From a bacterium (lineage in GTDB: Bacteria; Joyebacterota; Joyebacteria; Joyebacterales; Joyebacteraceae): a stretch of 17,095 nucleotides of DNA. The notes beneath the pieces are model-generated. The model had not been told where the DNA came from. It was given only the letters and a program-made list of their open reading frames with translations, and did no database searches. Shown here piece after piece: positions 7,097 to 13,917 of the stretch. A program made the translations under genes and the position numbers. The DNA lies in the NCBI GenBank assembly GCA_029990205.1, contig JAPEKQ010000029.1, positions 1 to 17,095 on the forward strand. The letters are read 5' to 3'. Each line of letters starts with the position of its first letter. The stretch's first letter is position 1.

Positions 7097-7285
7097 CTAC
7101 GCGTCCACCTCTTCAACCTCAAGCAGGTGACGCACCTTCGTGATCATGCCGCGGATCTGGGGCGTATCGTCGTGGACGACGGTCTGGTGCATCTTCCTGA
7201 TACCGAGCGCCCTCACCGTCTTCTTCTGACTGACGTGTCGCCCGATAGCGCTCCTGACCTGGGTGATCTTAAGCTTCTGTGACAT
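7097..7285 (-). CDS. rpmD: 50S ribosomal protein L30
   Basis: L30 is a small 50S protein that not all bacteria carry. The 62 residues contain the family core [29 protein letters not shown], read across residues 6-34, then [20 protein letters not shown] at 7285 lies 6 nt after GGAGG; the adjoining GTG at 7288 is too close to it. The start lies inside the last codons of rpsE (17-nt overlap), which suggests translational coupling. Confidence 0.96.
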   Translation of the reverse strand: MSQKLKITQVRSAIGRHVSQKKTVRALGIRKMHQTVVHDDTPQIRGMITKVRHLLEVEEVDA

Positions 7286-7838
7286 CACCCGCCTCCGTCA
7301 TAGTGCCAAAGAGCTCCTTCACGCCCATCCCCCGCTCCTTCGCCACATCCGCCGCCGAGCGCATCTCCTTCAGGGCCTCCATCGCAGCCTTCACAACGTT
7401 GTGAGGGTTGTTGGAGCCCATCGACTTCGCGAGGACGTCCTTGACGCCCGCGCACTCCATGATCGCGCGAACCGCGCCGCCGGCGACGATACCGGTACCC
7501 GGGCTCGCCGGCTTGACGAGGACCCTGCCGGCGCCGAACCGACCCAGCACCTCGTAGGGCAGCGTGCCGCCCTGCATCGGTACCGTGATCATGTTCTTCT
7601 TCGCGACCTCGGTGCCCTTCCGGATCGCTTCCGCGACCTCGTTGGCCTTCCCGAGACCGACGCCGACCTTACCCTTCGCATCACCGACCGCGACGAGTGC
7701 GTTGAACCCGAAGCGACGGCCGCCCTTGACGACCTTCGCGACGCGGTTGATGTGAATCACGCGCTCCTCGAACTCGGGGACGCGAGGCTCCCGGTCCCTG
7801 CCTCGGTTGCTCCTGCCTCTTGGCTGCCTCATAGCCAT
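7269..7838 (-). CDS. rpsE: 30S ribosomal protein S5
   Basis: S5 is at the mRNA entry side of the 30S subunit and affects decoding fidelity. From ATG at 7838 the protein has 189 residues. The dsRNA-binding-like N domain contains [19 protein letters not shown] (27-45) and the loop [17 protein letters not shown], followed by the C domain with [21 protein letters not shown] and [10 protein letters not shown]. The start was chosen because GGGAGGGAG lies 10 nt upstream; an open frame to TTG at 7865 is also possible. The 3' end overlaps rpmD by 17 nt. Confidence 0.96.
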   Translation of the reverse strand: MAMRQPRGRSNRGRDREPRVPEFEERVIHINRVAKVVKGGRRFGFNALVAVGDAKGKVGVGLGKANEVAEAIRKGTEVAKKNMITVPMQGGTLPYEVLGRFGAGRVLVKPASPGTGIVAGGAVRAIMECAGVKDVLAKSMGSNNPHNVVKAAMEALKEMRSAADVAKERGMGVKELFGTMTEAGDVTEA

Positions 7839-7865
7839 CGAGTGTTCACTCCCTCCCGGGGGCAA

Positions 7866-8243
7866 CTAGAACTCCAGGCCGCCTTTTCTCGCCGCGTCGG
7901 CGAGGGCCCGGACTCTACCGTGGTACAGGTAGCCGCCCCTGTCGAAACTAACCTTCTTGATCCCCTTCTCCAGAGCACGACGCGCCAGCACCGCACCGAC
8001 AACCTTGCTCTCGTCGGTCCGCGTGTGATCGCCGTTGCCCAACTCTTTCTGCACGTCTTCGCTCAACGTCGAAGCCGAGACGAGAGTGATGCCCTTCGTG
8101 TCGTCGATGAGCTGAGCATACATGTGCTTCACACTTCTGAAGACGCTCAGTCTCGGACGCGCGGACACTCCGCTCACCTTCTTGCGGATGCTTCGCCTCC
8201 GCCTATTCCTGCCAACTCTTCTGGCGTTGCTCCTACCCTTCAT
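7866..8243 (-). CDS. rplR: 50S ribosomal protein L18
   Basis: L18 binds 5S rRNA with L5. The protein has 125 residues from ATG at 8243, with the Arg-rich N-terminus ([14 protein letters not shown]), [20 protein letters not shown], and the C-terminal signature [28 protein letters not shown] read across residues 98-125. Another in-frame ATG at 8264 would add seven residues but has no Shine-Dalgarno. GGTGAG lies just before the chosen start. rpsE follows after 27 nt. Confidence 0.95.
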   Translation of the reverse strand: MKGRSNARRVGRNRRRRSIRKKVSGVSARPRLSVFRSVKHMYAQLIDDTKGITLVSASTLSEDVQKELGNGDHTRTDESKVVGAVLARRALEKGIKKVSFDRGGYLYHGRVRALADAARKGGLEF

Positions 8244-8284
8244 GCGTCTCACCAACCCTATCATCGGTTAAGGACACGAGTGGT

Positions 8285-8833
8285 CTACCCGCCTGACGAT
8301 ACCGCGAGCTTCCCTGCCTTGCGTCGTACGTACTCATCGTGATACCTGATGCCCTTGCCCTTGTACGGCTCCGGTGGACGATGCGCGCGGACATCCGCGG
8401 CGATCTGTCCCACCTGCTGCTTATCAATCCCCTTGATCACGATACGGGTCGGAGCGGGGACCTCGATCTCGATGCCGGCGGGCGGCATGAACTCGCACGG
8501 GTGCGAGAAGCCGAGCTTCATGACCAGCTTCTTCCCGCTGAGTTCGGCGCTGTAGCCGACTCCGATGATGTCCAGGTTCCGCTCGAATCCCGTCGACACA
8601 CCAGTCACCATATTCGCGATCCGAGCGCGAATCGTTCCGTGGAGCGAACGAGTCGCCTTGGTCTCGTCTGCGCGACCGACCGTCACCGTCGAGTCTTCCT
8701 GACTCACGCTGATGGTCTCCGGCACGTCGAGCGCGAGCTCGCCCTTCGGACCCTTCACCTTGACGGTCGAACCGTCAACGGCAAGTGTCACCCCGGCGGG
8801 CAGCGCAATCGGGTTCTTCCCAATTCTCGACAT
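8285..8833 (-). CDS. rplF: 50S ribosomal protein L6
   Basis: L6 lies near the factor-binding site beneath the stalk. The 182 residues begin MSRIGKNPIALPAGV and contain VKGPKGEL, the second-domain motif IIGVGYSAELSGKKLVMKLGFSHP, and the C-terminal signature RPPEPYKGKGIRY, all as expected. ATG at 8833 follows GAGGAG by about 10 nt. rplR follows after 41 nt. Confidence 0.98.
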   Translation of the reverse strand: MSRIGKNPIALPAGVTLAVDGSTVKVKGPKGELALDVPETISVSQEDSTVTVGRADETKATRSLHGTIRARIANMVTGVSTGFERNLDIIGVGYSAELSGKKLVMKLGFSHPCEFMPPAGIEIEVPAPTRIVIKGIDKQQVGQIAADVRAHRPPEPYKGKGIRYHDEYVRRKAGKLAVSSGG

Positions 8834-8885
8834 TCTAAGAACTCCTCGGTTCGTGAGCCCGCCTCGGACATTGCGTCGACCTCGA

Positions 8886-8910
8886 CGAGCCGGCCATTCT
8901 CAACGGCTCG
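8886..8910 (-). other. Hairpin in the rpsH-rplF spacer
   Basis: CGAGCCG (8886-8892) pairs perfectly with CGGCTCG (8904-8910) around an 11-nt loop. It lies in the 125-nt spacer 8834-8958, which contains no supported gene. No T run follows. The rplF Shine-Dalgarno (GAGGAG) is well downstream, so the hairpin does not cover it. Confidence 0.35.
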
Positions 8911-8958
8911 GCCACCCACTGTGACCCGACCGCTGAAGGAGGCCTGTTACTGGGGGCG

Positions 8959-9354
8959 CTACCAGACGTGGCAGACGACCTCTCCCCCGACATGCTCCCT
9001 GCGGGACTCCTTGCTGGACAGGACGCCCTTCGGCGTCGAGATGATAGCAGTCCCGAAGTTGCTCCTCACGCGCGGAATCTCACCAGCGCCGACGTACTTC
9101 CGAAGTCCAGGCCTTGAGATGCGCTTGAGTCCGCGGATGATGCTCTCACCCTCCGACGTGTACTTCAGATAGACCCTCAGGGTTCCCTGCGGCCCAACAT
9201 CCATCACCTTCAGATCCCTGATGAATCGTTCTCTCAGAAGCGCCTGTGAAATGGCGACCTTGAAGTTCGACGACGGAATGTCGACGTAGCGCTTCTTCGC
9301 CTTGGCCCCGTTGCGAATCCTGGTCAACAGGTCGGCGATCGGATCAGTCATCAT
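8959..9354 (-). CDS. rpsH: 30S ribosomal protein S8
   Basis: S8 organises the central domain of 16S rRNA and in E. coli represses the spc operon through the rplE leader. The 131 residues begin MTDPIADLLTRIRNGAKAKK and carry the C-terminal signature SNFGTAIISTPKGVLSSKESRREHVGGEVVCHVW, here read across residues 98-131, with the usual GE(V/I)xCxVW end. Two ATG codons lie in tandem at 9354 and 9351. The first is nearer the GAGGAG at 9365-9370 (10 nt) and I use it. A 125-nt spacer to rplF is unusual. Confidence 0.97.
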   Translation of the reverse strand: MMTDPIADLLTRIRNGAKAKKRYVDIPSSNFKVAISQALLRERFIRDLKVMDVGPQGTLRVYLKYTSEGESIIRGLKRISRPGLRKYVGAGEIPRVRSNFGTAIISTPKGVLSSKESRREHVGGEVVCHVW

Positions 9355-9387
9355 GGTTCTTCATCTCCTCGAGCCCGTCCACGCCAT

Positions 9388-9400
9388 CCCCGATCCGGGG
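9388..9400 (-). other. GC-rich hairpin in the S14-S8 spacer
   Basis: CCCCG and CGGGG are separated by three bases, a tight 5-bp stem 34 nt before the rpsH start. The same 100-nt spacer (9355-9454) also holds the short inverted repeat GTAGC-CA-GCTAC. No T run follows and no gene is visible in the spacer. Confidence 0.3.
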
Positions 9401-9454
9401 GGCGGCGCGCGGCAGCTCTCCAGTGTGTAGCCAGCTACTTGTCAGTCGAGGCGG

Positions 9455-9640
9455 CTACCAGCTCGCCTTGACGACTCCCGGGATCTCACCGTTGAGAGCC
9501 AGCTCCCGGAAGCAGATACGGCAGAGTCCGAAATCGCGCATGTACGCCCGCGACCGCCCGCAGCGGTGACACCGGGTGTACGCGCGGACCTTGAACTTCG
9601 GCTTTCTCTGCTGCTTCTCGATCAGGCACTTCTTTGCCAC
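9455..9640 (-). CDS. rpsZ: 30S ribosomal protein S14, zinc-binding (type Z)
   Basis: S14 is a 30S head protein. At 61 residues this is the short zinc form, with CxxC pairs C24/C27 and C40/C43 ([21 protein letters not shown]) and the standard end [16 protein letters not shown]. The long cysteine-less form has about 100 residues. The start is GTG at 9640, following TAGGAGGCAGGAAC, in which TAG is the rplE stop. A 100-nt spacer with small hairpins follows before rpsH. Confidence 0.97.
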   Translation of the reverse strand: MAKKCLIEKQQRKPKFKVRAYTRCHRCGRSRAYMRDFGLCRICFRELALNGEIPGVVKASW

Positions 9641-9651
9641 GTTCCTGCCTC

Positions 9652-10194
9652 CTACGCTTCCTTGAACGGGATGCTCATGAGCTTCAGAAGCTCAAAGGCC
9701 TCCTCGTCCGTCGGCGCGGTCGTCACGATGGTGATATCCATACCCTTGATCATGCTGACGTTGTCGTAGTCGATCTCGGGGAATACCACCTGCTCCTCGA
9801 GGCCGAAGGTGTAGTTTCCGCGTCCGTCGAACGAGTTGTTCGGCAGGCCACGGAAGTCACGGATTCGCGGAATCGCGATCGTGACGAGCCTGTCAAAGAA
9901 CTCCCACATACGGGCGCCGCGAAGCGTCACCTTGCAACCGATCGGGGTTCCCTCCCGGAGCTTGAAGTTAGCGATCGACTTCTTCGCCCGGGTGATCTTC
10001 GCCTTCTGCCCGGTGATGGCCGCCAGCTCTTCGCGGGCGACGTCGAGGATCTTGATGTCATCCTTGGCCTCGGAGAGACCCATGTTGATGACGATCTTCG
10101 ACACCCTCGGCACCATCATCCGGTTGGGGTAACTGAAGCGCTTCATCAGCCCGTCAATTACCTCGCTCTTGTACTTGTCCTCAAAACGCGTCAT
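9652..10194 (-). CDS. rplE: 50S ribosomal protein L5
   Basis: L5 binds 5S rRNA in the central protuberance. The 180 residues match the family. It shows [15 protein letters not shown] near residue 30-45, the [20 protein letters not shown] region at about 69-88, and [21 protein letters not shown] at about 124-144, with the usual IPF ending. The ATG start is at 10194. The TAG stop is part of TAGGAGG, the Shine-Dalgarno of the S14 gene 11 nt downstream. Confidence 0.98.
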   Translation of the reverse strand: MTRFEDKYKSEVIDGLMKRFSYPNRMMVPRVSKIVINMGLSEAKDDIKILDVAREELAAITGQKAKITRAKKSIANFKLREGTPIGCKVTLRGARMWEFFDRLVTIAIPRIRDFRGLPNNSFDGRGNYTFGLEEQVVFPEIDYDNVSMIKGMDITIVTTAPTDEEAFELLKLMSIPFKEA

Positions 10195-10237
10195 CGGTTC
10201 GACTCCAGATCCCTCTCGCGCAGGACGGGTTGCCCCG

Positions 10238-10555
10238 CTACCTCCGCTCGATCATCTCGCCACATTCGGCGCAGATGCGCTCCTTCTTCTTGTTGGCGAG
10301 AATCTTCGTCCGCACGCGCACACCCTTGTTGCACTTGGAACAGACGAGCTTCACGTTCGAGACGTGAATCGGGGCTTCCTTCTCAATGATTCCGCCCTGC
10401 TCGGTCTGGCTCCGCGGCTTGGTGTGCCGGTGGATGAAGTTGACGCCCTCGATGACCACGCGGCTCGCCTTCGGGTTGACGCGGAGAACCTTCCCGCGCT
10501 TCCCTCGGTCGTTACCCGCGATCACCTCAACAATGTCGTTCTTCGCGATATGCAT
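10238..10555 (-). CDS. rplX: 50S ribosomal protein L24, zinc-ribbon form
   Basis: L24 starts 50S assembly by binding the 5' end of 23S rRNA. The 105 residues begin [23 protein letters not shown] (KOW domain) and contain [11 protein letters not shown] and the [12 protein letters not shown] segment. The C-terminal part carries two CxxC pairs (C72/C75 and C95/C98), the zinc-ribbon form of the family. An in-frame GTG at 10570 would add five residues. I prefer ATG at 10555, which follows AGGGGAG by about 6 nt and matches the family. Confidence 0.96.
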   Translation of the reverse strand: MHIAKNDIVEVIAGNDRGKRGKVLRVNPKASRVVIEGVNFIHRHTKPRSQTEQGGIIEKEAPIHVSNVKLVCSKCNKGVRVRTKILANKKKERICAECGEMIERR

Positions 10556-10593
10556 CCCTGCTCCCCTCACCAGGAGGGCCCACTGCCGCCCGA

Positions 10594-10962
10594 CTACAGC
10601 ACCTCAGGCGCGAGGGCTATGATCTTCATGAAGCGCTTGTCTCTCAGCTCCCTCGCAACCGGGCCGAAGATGCGGGTGCCTACCGGTTCATTCTGCGGAT
10701 TCACGATGACAGCGGCATTGTCATCGAACCGGATGTAGGACCCGTCCTTCCGCCTGATCTCCTTCTTGGTCCTGACGATCACGCAGCGCACAACGTCCTT
10801 CTTCTTGACGTTGCCGCCCGGCATCGCGGACCGGACGCTCGCGACAATGATGTCGCCAACGCGGGCATAGCGCCTCCGGGAACCGCCCAGCACCTTGAAG
10901 CACCGCACTTCCTTGGCTCCGGAATTGTCTGCCACCTTGAGCTTCGTGTACTCCTGAATCAT
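10594..10962 (-). CDS. rplN: 50S ribosomal protein L14
   Basis: L14 lies at the subunit interface and is the docking site of the silencing factor RsfS. The length of 122 residues is exactly that of the family. The sequence begins [21 protein letters not shown], continues with [13 protein letters not shown] and [15 protein letters not shown], and ends [12 protein letters not shown], all typical. First gene of the spc block, 31 nt after rpsQ and 38 nt before rplX. Confidence 0.98.
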   Translation of the reverse strand: MIQEYTKLKVADNSGAKEVRCFKVLGGSRRRYARVGDIIVASVRSAMPGGNVKKKDVVRCVIVRTKKEIRRKDGSYIRFDDNAAVIVNPQNEPVGTRIFGPVARELRDKRFMKIIALAPEVL

Positions 10963-10993
10963 GGTCTGCCTCTTCCAGGGTCGGCGTTGCCGC

Positions 10994-11260
10994 CTACTGC
11001 GCCCTCTTCATGATCTCGACGAGCCGCCACCGCTTGTCCTTGCTCAGCGGACGCGTCTCCATAATGCGGACGACGTCGCCAACGTGGCAGTCGTTCTTCT
11101 CGTCGTGAATCTTGTACTTGGCCGTCTTCTTCACATAGCGGCCGTACAGAGGATGGCGGACGAGCCTGGTAACCGCGACCACCGCGGTCTTCTCCATCTT
11201 GTCGCTGACAACCTCTCCGACGCGAACCTTGCGCCGTCCCCTCGTCTCGTTCGAGGTCAT
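10994..11260 (-). CDS. rpsQ: 30S ribosomal protein S17
   Basis: S17 is a primary 16S rRNA binding protein with an OB fold. The 88 residues include the expected [42 protein letters not shown], and [23 protein letters not shown], with a VEIMKRAQ end. ATG at 11260 follows TAGGAG with short spacing. rplN begins 31 nt downstream. Last gene of the S10 block, with no visible terminator before the spc block. Confidence 0.97.
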   Translation of the reverse strand: MTSNETRGRRKVRVGEVVSDKMEKTAVVAVTRLVRHPLYGRYVKKTAKYKIHDEKNDCHVGDVVRIMETRPLSKDKRWRLVEIMKRAQ

Positions 11261-11300
11261 ACGCTCCTACTCCGTTCCCCGTCCGCGGCTCAAGACGTCC

Positions 11301-11316
11301 TGCCGACGCATCGGCA
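11301..11316 (-). other. Hairpin in the rpmC-rpsQ spacer
   Basis: TGCCGA pairs perfectly with TCGGCA across a 4-nt loop. It lies 12 nt after the rpmC stop and 40 nt before the rpsQ start. It is not followed by a T run, so processing or stabilisation is more likely than termination, if it has any function. Confidence 0.35.
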
Positions 11317-11327
11317 CTCGTGGACGC

Positions 11328-11585
11328 CTACTTCGCGGCCGGCTGCTCTCCTGCGGTCGAACCGCTCGCCGCGGCCTTCGTGCCGCTCTTGGCGGTGTCG
11401 CCCTTCATCTCCTTGAGGATCGAGTTCAGCCGCGCGATGTCCTTGCGCACCTCACGGATCCTCAGGGGATTGCCGAGCTGTCCCGTCTTGTGCTGGAACT
11501 TCAGGTTGAACTGCTCCTCCTGAGCTTCGCGGAGGCGCTGCTCCAGCTCCGGCAACGTCAGTGTCCTCAGATCTTTCGACTTCAC
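11328..11585 (-). CDS. rpmC: 50S ribosomal protein L29
   Basis: L29 sits near the tunnel exit beside L23. The core of about 64 residues is typical: KSKDLRTLTLPELEQRLREA, FNLKFQHKTGQLGNP, and RKDIARLNSILKE. Residues 65-85 form an extra Ala/Ser/Thr/Gly-rich tail (SGTKAAASGSTAGEQPAAK) beyond the usual 60-75 residue length. The start is GTG at 11585, 5 nt after GGAGGGAG, which overlaps the rplP stop. A 67-nt spacer containing a hairpin leads to rpsQ. Confidence 0.96.
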   Translation of the reverse strand: MKSKDLRTLTLPELEQRLREAQEEQFNLKFQHKTGQLGNPLRIREVRKDIARLNSILKEMKGDTAKSGTKAAASGSTAGEQPAAK

Positions 11586-11597
11586 GTGAGCTCCCTC

Positions 11598-12008
11598 CTA
11601 GACTTCCCTGATCGTGAACTTCGTCTTCACAGGGAGCTTGTGGCTCGCGAGCTCAAGACACTCGCGCGCGATCTGCTCACTCACGCCCTCGAGTTCGCAG
11701 ATGATCCTGCCCGGCTTGACGACGGCCACCCAGTGATCGAAGGCGCCCTTGCCCTTGCCCATCCGCGTCTCGGCCGGCTTCTTCGTGATCGGCTTGTCAG
11801 GGAAGACCCTGAACCACAGCTTCCCCTGACGCTTCATGTGACGAGTGACCGCGATACGCGCCGCTTCGATCTGGCGCGCCGTGACCCAACCCGTCTCAAG
11901 CGCTCTCAGGCCGTACTCGCCGAAGTCGAGCTTCGTCGCGCCCTTCGACATCCCGCGCATGCGGCCCTTCTGGCGCTTCCTGTACTTACTTCTTTTCGGC
12001 TCAAGCAT
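11598..12008 (-). CDS. rplP: 50S ribosomal protein L16
   Basis: L16 organises the A-site region of the 50S subunit. The 136 residues match the family length. Visible are the start [34 protein letters not shown], the signature [19 protein letters not shown], and the C-terminal [19 protein letters not shown] replaces the more usual GxPExW wording, a mild variation. ATG at 12008 follows AGAGGAAC. Its TAG stop opens the Shine-Dalgarno of rpmC (TAGGAGGGAG), 12 nt before that start. Confidence 0.98.
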   Translation of the reverse strand: MLEPKRSKYRKRQKGRMRGMSKGATKLDFGEYGLRALETGWVTARQIEAARIAVTRHMKRQGKLWFRVFPDKPITKKPAETRMGKGKGAFDHWVAVVKPGRIICELEGVSEQIARECLELASHKLPVKTKFTIREV

Positions 12009-12041
12009 CGCTCTGTTCCTCTGTCACCAGCTTCCCGCCAG

Positions 12042-13001
12042 TTACTCTGACGGCTTGGTGTCCGGCTTCTTTGCTGCAGGTGCCGGACGGCTTCCGGACG
12101 ACCCGCTACTGCGCCGTCCGCCTTGGTTGCTACCACTGCCGCTGCGCGCGTTGCTCCGCGCGCCGCCGCCGCTGCGACCGCCGCCACTCCGGGCGCCGCC
12201 GCCGCTGCGACCACCACCACTACGGCCACCGCTACCGCCGCGCGAACCACCGCGACCGCCCCGGCCACCGCGACCACGATCGTCGCGCCTGCCGCGTCCA
12301 CGGTCATCACGGCCGCCGCGCCCGCCGCGCTCGTCGCGCTCGGACGGCTCGACCGAGTCGTCGTCCACCAGTCTCTTCCCAAGGGTCTCGCCCTTGAAGA
12401 TCCAGACCTTGACGCCGACGGTGCCGTATGTCGTCTTCGCCGTCGAACGCGCGAAGTCGATGTTGGCTCTGAGCGTGTGGAGCGGGACCCGCCCCTCACG
12501 GTGCTCAGCCACGCGCGCCATCTCGGCGCCACCGAGCCGCCCGGAGCACCGGATCTTGATACCGAGAGCGCCCAGGCGCATCGCGGACTCTGACGACTTC
12601 CGCATGGCACGCCGGAAGCCCATCCGCTGCTCGAGCTGCCTCGAGATGTGTTCGGCAACGAGCTGTGCGTCGAGTTCGATCCTCTTGACCTCGAGGATGT
12701 TGATCTTGACGTCCTTGCCCGTGAGGTGCTCGAGCTCCTTGTTGAGCCTCTCGACCTCGATGCCCTTCCGCCCGATCACGATTCCCGGTCGCGCGGTCTT
12801 CACGTTCACTACTACCTTGTCGGCCTTCCGCTCGATGACCACGTCCGAAATGCCCGCGCGGGAGAGCTTTGTCTCCACATACTTCCGGATGGTCAAATCT
12901 TCCTTGAGCAGCTCGGCGTAGTTCTTCTTCGCGAACCACCTGGATTTCCAGGTCCGGTTCACACCGAGCCTCATGCCGACCGGATGTACCTTCTGACCCA
13001 C
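12042..13001 (-). CDS. rpsC: 30S ribosomal protein S3 with long Arg/Gly/Ser-rich C-terminal tail
   Basis: S3 lies at the mRNA entry channel and contributes to helicase activity. Residues 1-210 are a standard S3: start [14 protein letters not shown]-type domain with VIGRKG at 75-80, and the C-terminal domain with [13 protein letters not shown] (151-163) and [15 protein letters not shown] (191-205). The family usually ends shortly after this, at about 210-235 residues. Here the protein runs on to 319: residues 221-250 are rich in RGG and RGR, 251-300 in SGGGR, and the end is KKPDTKPSE. The 11-residue unit [11 protein letters not shown] occurs twice in tandem (260-281). The start is GTG at 13001, 4 nt after GGAGGAG. 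TAA stop. Confidence 0.97.
   Translation of the reverse strand: MGQKVHPVGMRLGVNRTWKSRWFAKKNYAELLKEDLTIRKYVETKLSRAGISDVVIERKADKVVVNVKTARPGIVIGRKGIEVERLNKELEHLTGKDVKINILEVKRIELDAQLVAEHISRQLEQRMGFRRAMRKSSESAMRLGALGIKIRCSGRLGGAEMARVAEHREGRVPLHTLRANIDFARSTAKTTYGTVGVKVWIFKGETLGKRLVDDDSVEPSERDERGGRGGRDDRGRGRRDDRGRGGRGGRGGSRGGSGGRSGGGRSGGGARSGGGRSGGGARSNARSGSGSNQGGRRSSGSSGSRPAPAAKKPDTKPSE
12159..12224 (-). repeat. Tandem duplication of a 33-bp unit within the rpsC tail
   Basis: Two adjacent 33-bp copies (12159-12191 and 12192-12224) encode the same 11 residues, [11 protein letters not shown]. They differ at 4 of 33 bases by my alignment, and all four differences fall at third codon positions. The surrounding tail is also low-complexity GC-rich DNA. 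Confidence 0.85.
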
Positions 13002-13021
13002 TTGGCTCCTCCGGTCTCAGC

Positions 13022-13375
13022 CTACTTGTCGGCCTTCGCGCCCACCACGACAGTGATGTGGCTCGTCCGCTTACGAATCATCGTTGCCCTGCCCATCGCG
13101 CGCGGCCTGAACCTCTTCATCGTCGGGCCCTCATCGACGAAGGCCTCCTTGATGTAGAGGTCGGACGGCTCGATGTGAGCCGCCTCCGGGTCGTTGTTGA
13201 AGACGTTCGCAACGGCGGAGCGCAGGGTCTTCTCGACCGGCACCCGGGCCGCGCGCTTCATGAACTGCAGCGCGTTAAGCGATTCCTCGACGTCCTTCCC
13301 CCGGATGAGGTCCACAACCTGGCGGACCTTCCGCGGCGACATCCTCACGAATTTTGCTGTCGCACGTGCTTCCAT
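13022..13375 (-). CDS. rplV: 50S ribosomal protein L22
   Basis: L22 lines the exit tunnel with a long beta-hairpin. The 117 residues begin [26 protein letters not shown], the classic L22 start. The tunnel hairpin follows at about 79-105 ([21 protein letters not shown]) and the typical HITVVV end comes next. ATG at 13375 lies about 10 nt after GGAG. Downstream, rpsC starts after 20 nt. Confidence 0.97.
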   Translation of the reverse strand: MEARATAKFVRMSPRKVRQVVDLIRGKDVEESLNALQFMKRAARVPVEKTLRSAVANVFNNDPEAAHIEPSDLYIKEAFVDEGPTMKRFRPRAMGRATMIRKRTSHITVVVGAKADK

Positions 13376-13432
13376 TGTTACCGATCTCCGGCTTCTTCAG
13401 TTCCGCCGGGTCGCGACGGGCTTCCTTCGCCT

Positions 13433-13446
13433 GCGCAGATCTGCGC
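13433..13446. repeat. 14-bp perfect palindrome in the rpsS-rplV spacer
   Basis: GCGCAGATCTGCGC is a perfect inverted repeat in the 108-nt spacer 13376-13483. As RNA it could fold only with a small 4-nt central loop (5-bp stem), or it could be a site for a dimeric DNA-binding protein. A second short inverted repeat, CCGGC/GCCGG at 13388-13409, lies between it and the rplV Shine-Dalgarno. Confidence 0.5.
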
Positions 13447-13483
13447 TCGCGCGGTCGCCGGACCTCGATCCCCCGAAGGCGCC

Positions 13484-13768
13484 TTAGCGCTTCTTCGCGG
13501 CGGTCGCTTCCCTGCTCCGATGGGACCTGAACGTTCTCGTGAAGGCGAACTCGCCGAGCTTGTGCCCGACCATGTTCTCCGTGACATAGACCGGGATGAA
13601 CTTGTTCCCGTTGTGAACGGCAATCGTGTGACCGACGAACTCGGGGGGTATGACCGAGCGACGTGCCCACGTCTGAATCACACGCTTCTCACCGGTCCGG
13701 TCCAGTCCACGCACCTTCTTGAGAAGCTTCTCTTCGATGTACGGTCCCTTTTTCGTCGAACGACCCAT
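13484..13768 (-). CDS. rpsS: 30S ribosomal protein S19
   Basis: S19 is a head protein of the 30S subunit that contacts S13 and the A-site tRNA region. The 94 residues begin [19 protein letters not shown] and contain [21 protein letters not shown] and [19 protein letters not shown], which are the S19 signature. The frame is open far upstream through rplB, so the start was set by homology and by AGGAG 5 nt before ATG at 13768 (a second GGAG lies just upstream). Its stop is TAA. Unusually long spacers lie on both sides (149 nt before, 108 nt after). Confidence 0.97.
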   Translation of the reverse strand: MGRSTKKGPYIEEKLLKKVRGLDRTGEKRVIQTWARRSVIPPEFVGHTIAVHNGNKFIPVYVTENMVGHKLGEFAFTRTFRSHRSREATAAKKR

Positions 13769-13868
13769 AGGGCTCCTGCTTCTCCTTCGAATGGCCGGGC
13801 GGAGAAAACATCGTCCCCATCCCGAGCTCCCATGCCGCGTGCACCGCGGCCCTGCGCCCAAGCGCCAA

Positions 13869-13902
13869 GCTACGCGTCTCGCACCCTGGGGCGCGCCGTA
13901 GC
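13869..13902 (-). other. Imperfect hairpin in the rplB-rpsS spacer
   Basis: GCTACG (13869-13874) pairs with CGTAGC (13897-13902), and the stem extends by two more pairs across a single bulged base. There is no T run after it. It lies in the 149-nt non-coding spacer 13769-13917, in which I see no supported gene. The spacer also contains the 8-bp palindrome CTGCGCAG at 13907-13914. Role unknown; chance is possible in GC-rich DNA. Confidence 0.3.
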
Positions 13903-13917
13903 CGCGCTGCGCAGTGT

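Noticed and set aside
7263-8342. Long plus-strand open frame of 359 codons opposite rpsE and rplR
   Set aside because: Antisense to two clear ribosomal protein genes, with no family resemblance and no Shine-Dalgarno that I can see.
8780-8910. Minus-strand open frame of about 43 codons in the rpsH-rplF spacer, beginning GTG
   Set aside because: No Shine-Dalgarno, no family, and it runs into rplF in another frame.
12045-12341. Frameshift as an explanation for the long S3 tail
   Set aside because: Codon periodicity persists (the differences between the repeats are all at third positions), the tail ends at a normal stop 33 nt before rplP, and the composition is coherent RGG-like sequence.
11845-12921. 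Proline/arginine-rich plus-strand open frame opposite rpsC
   Set aside because: The apparent [10 protein letters not shown] repeats are the reverse complement of the Gly/Arg-rich S3 tail, not an independent repetitive protein.
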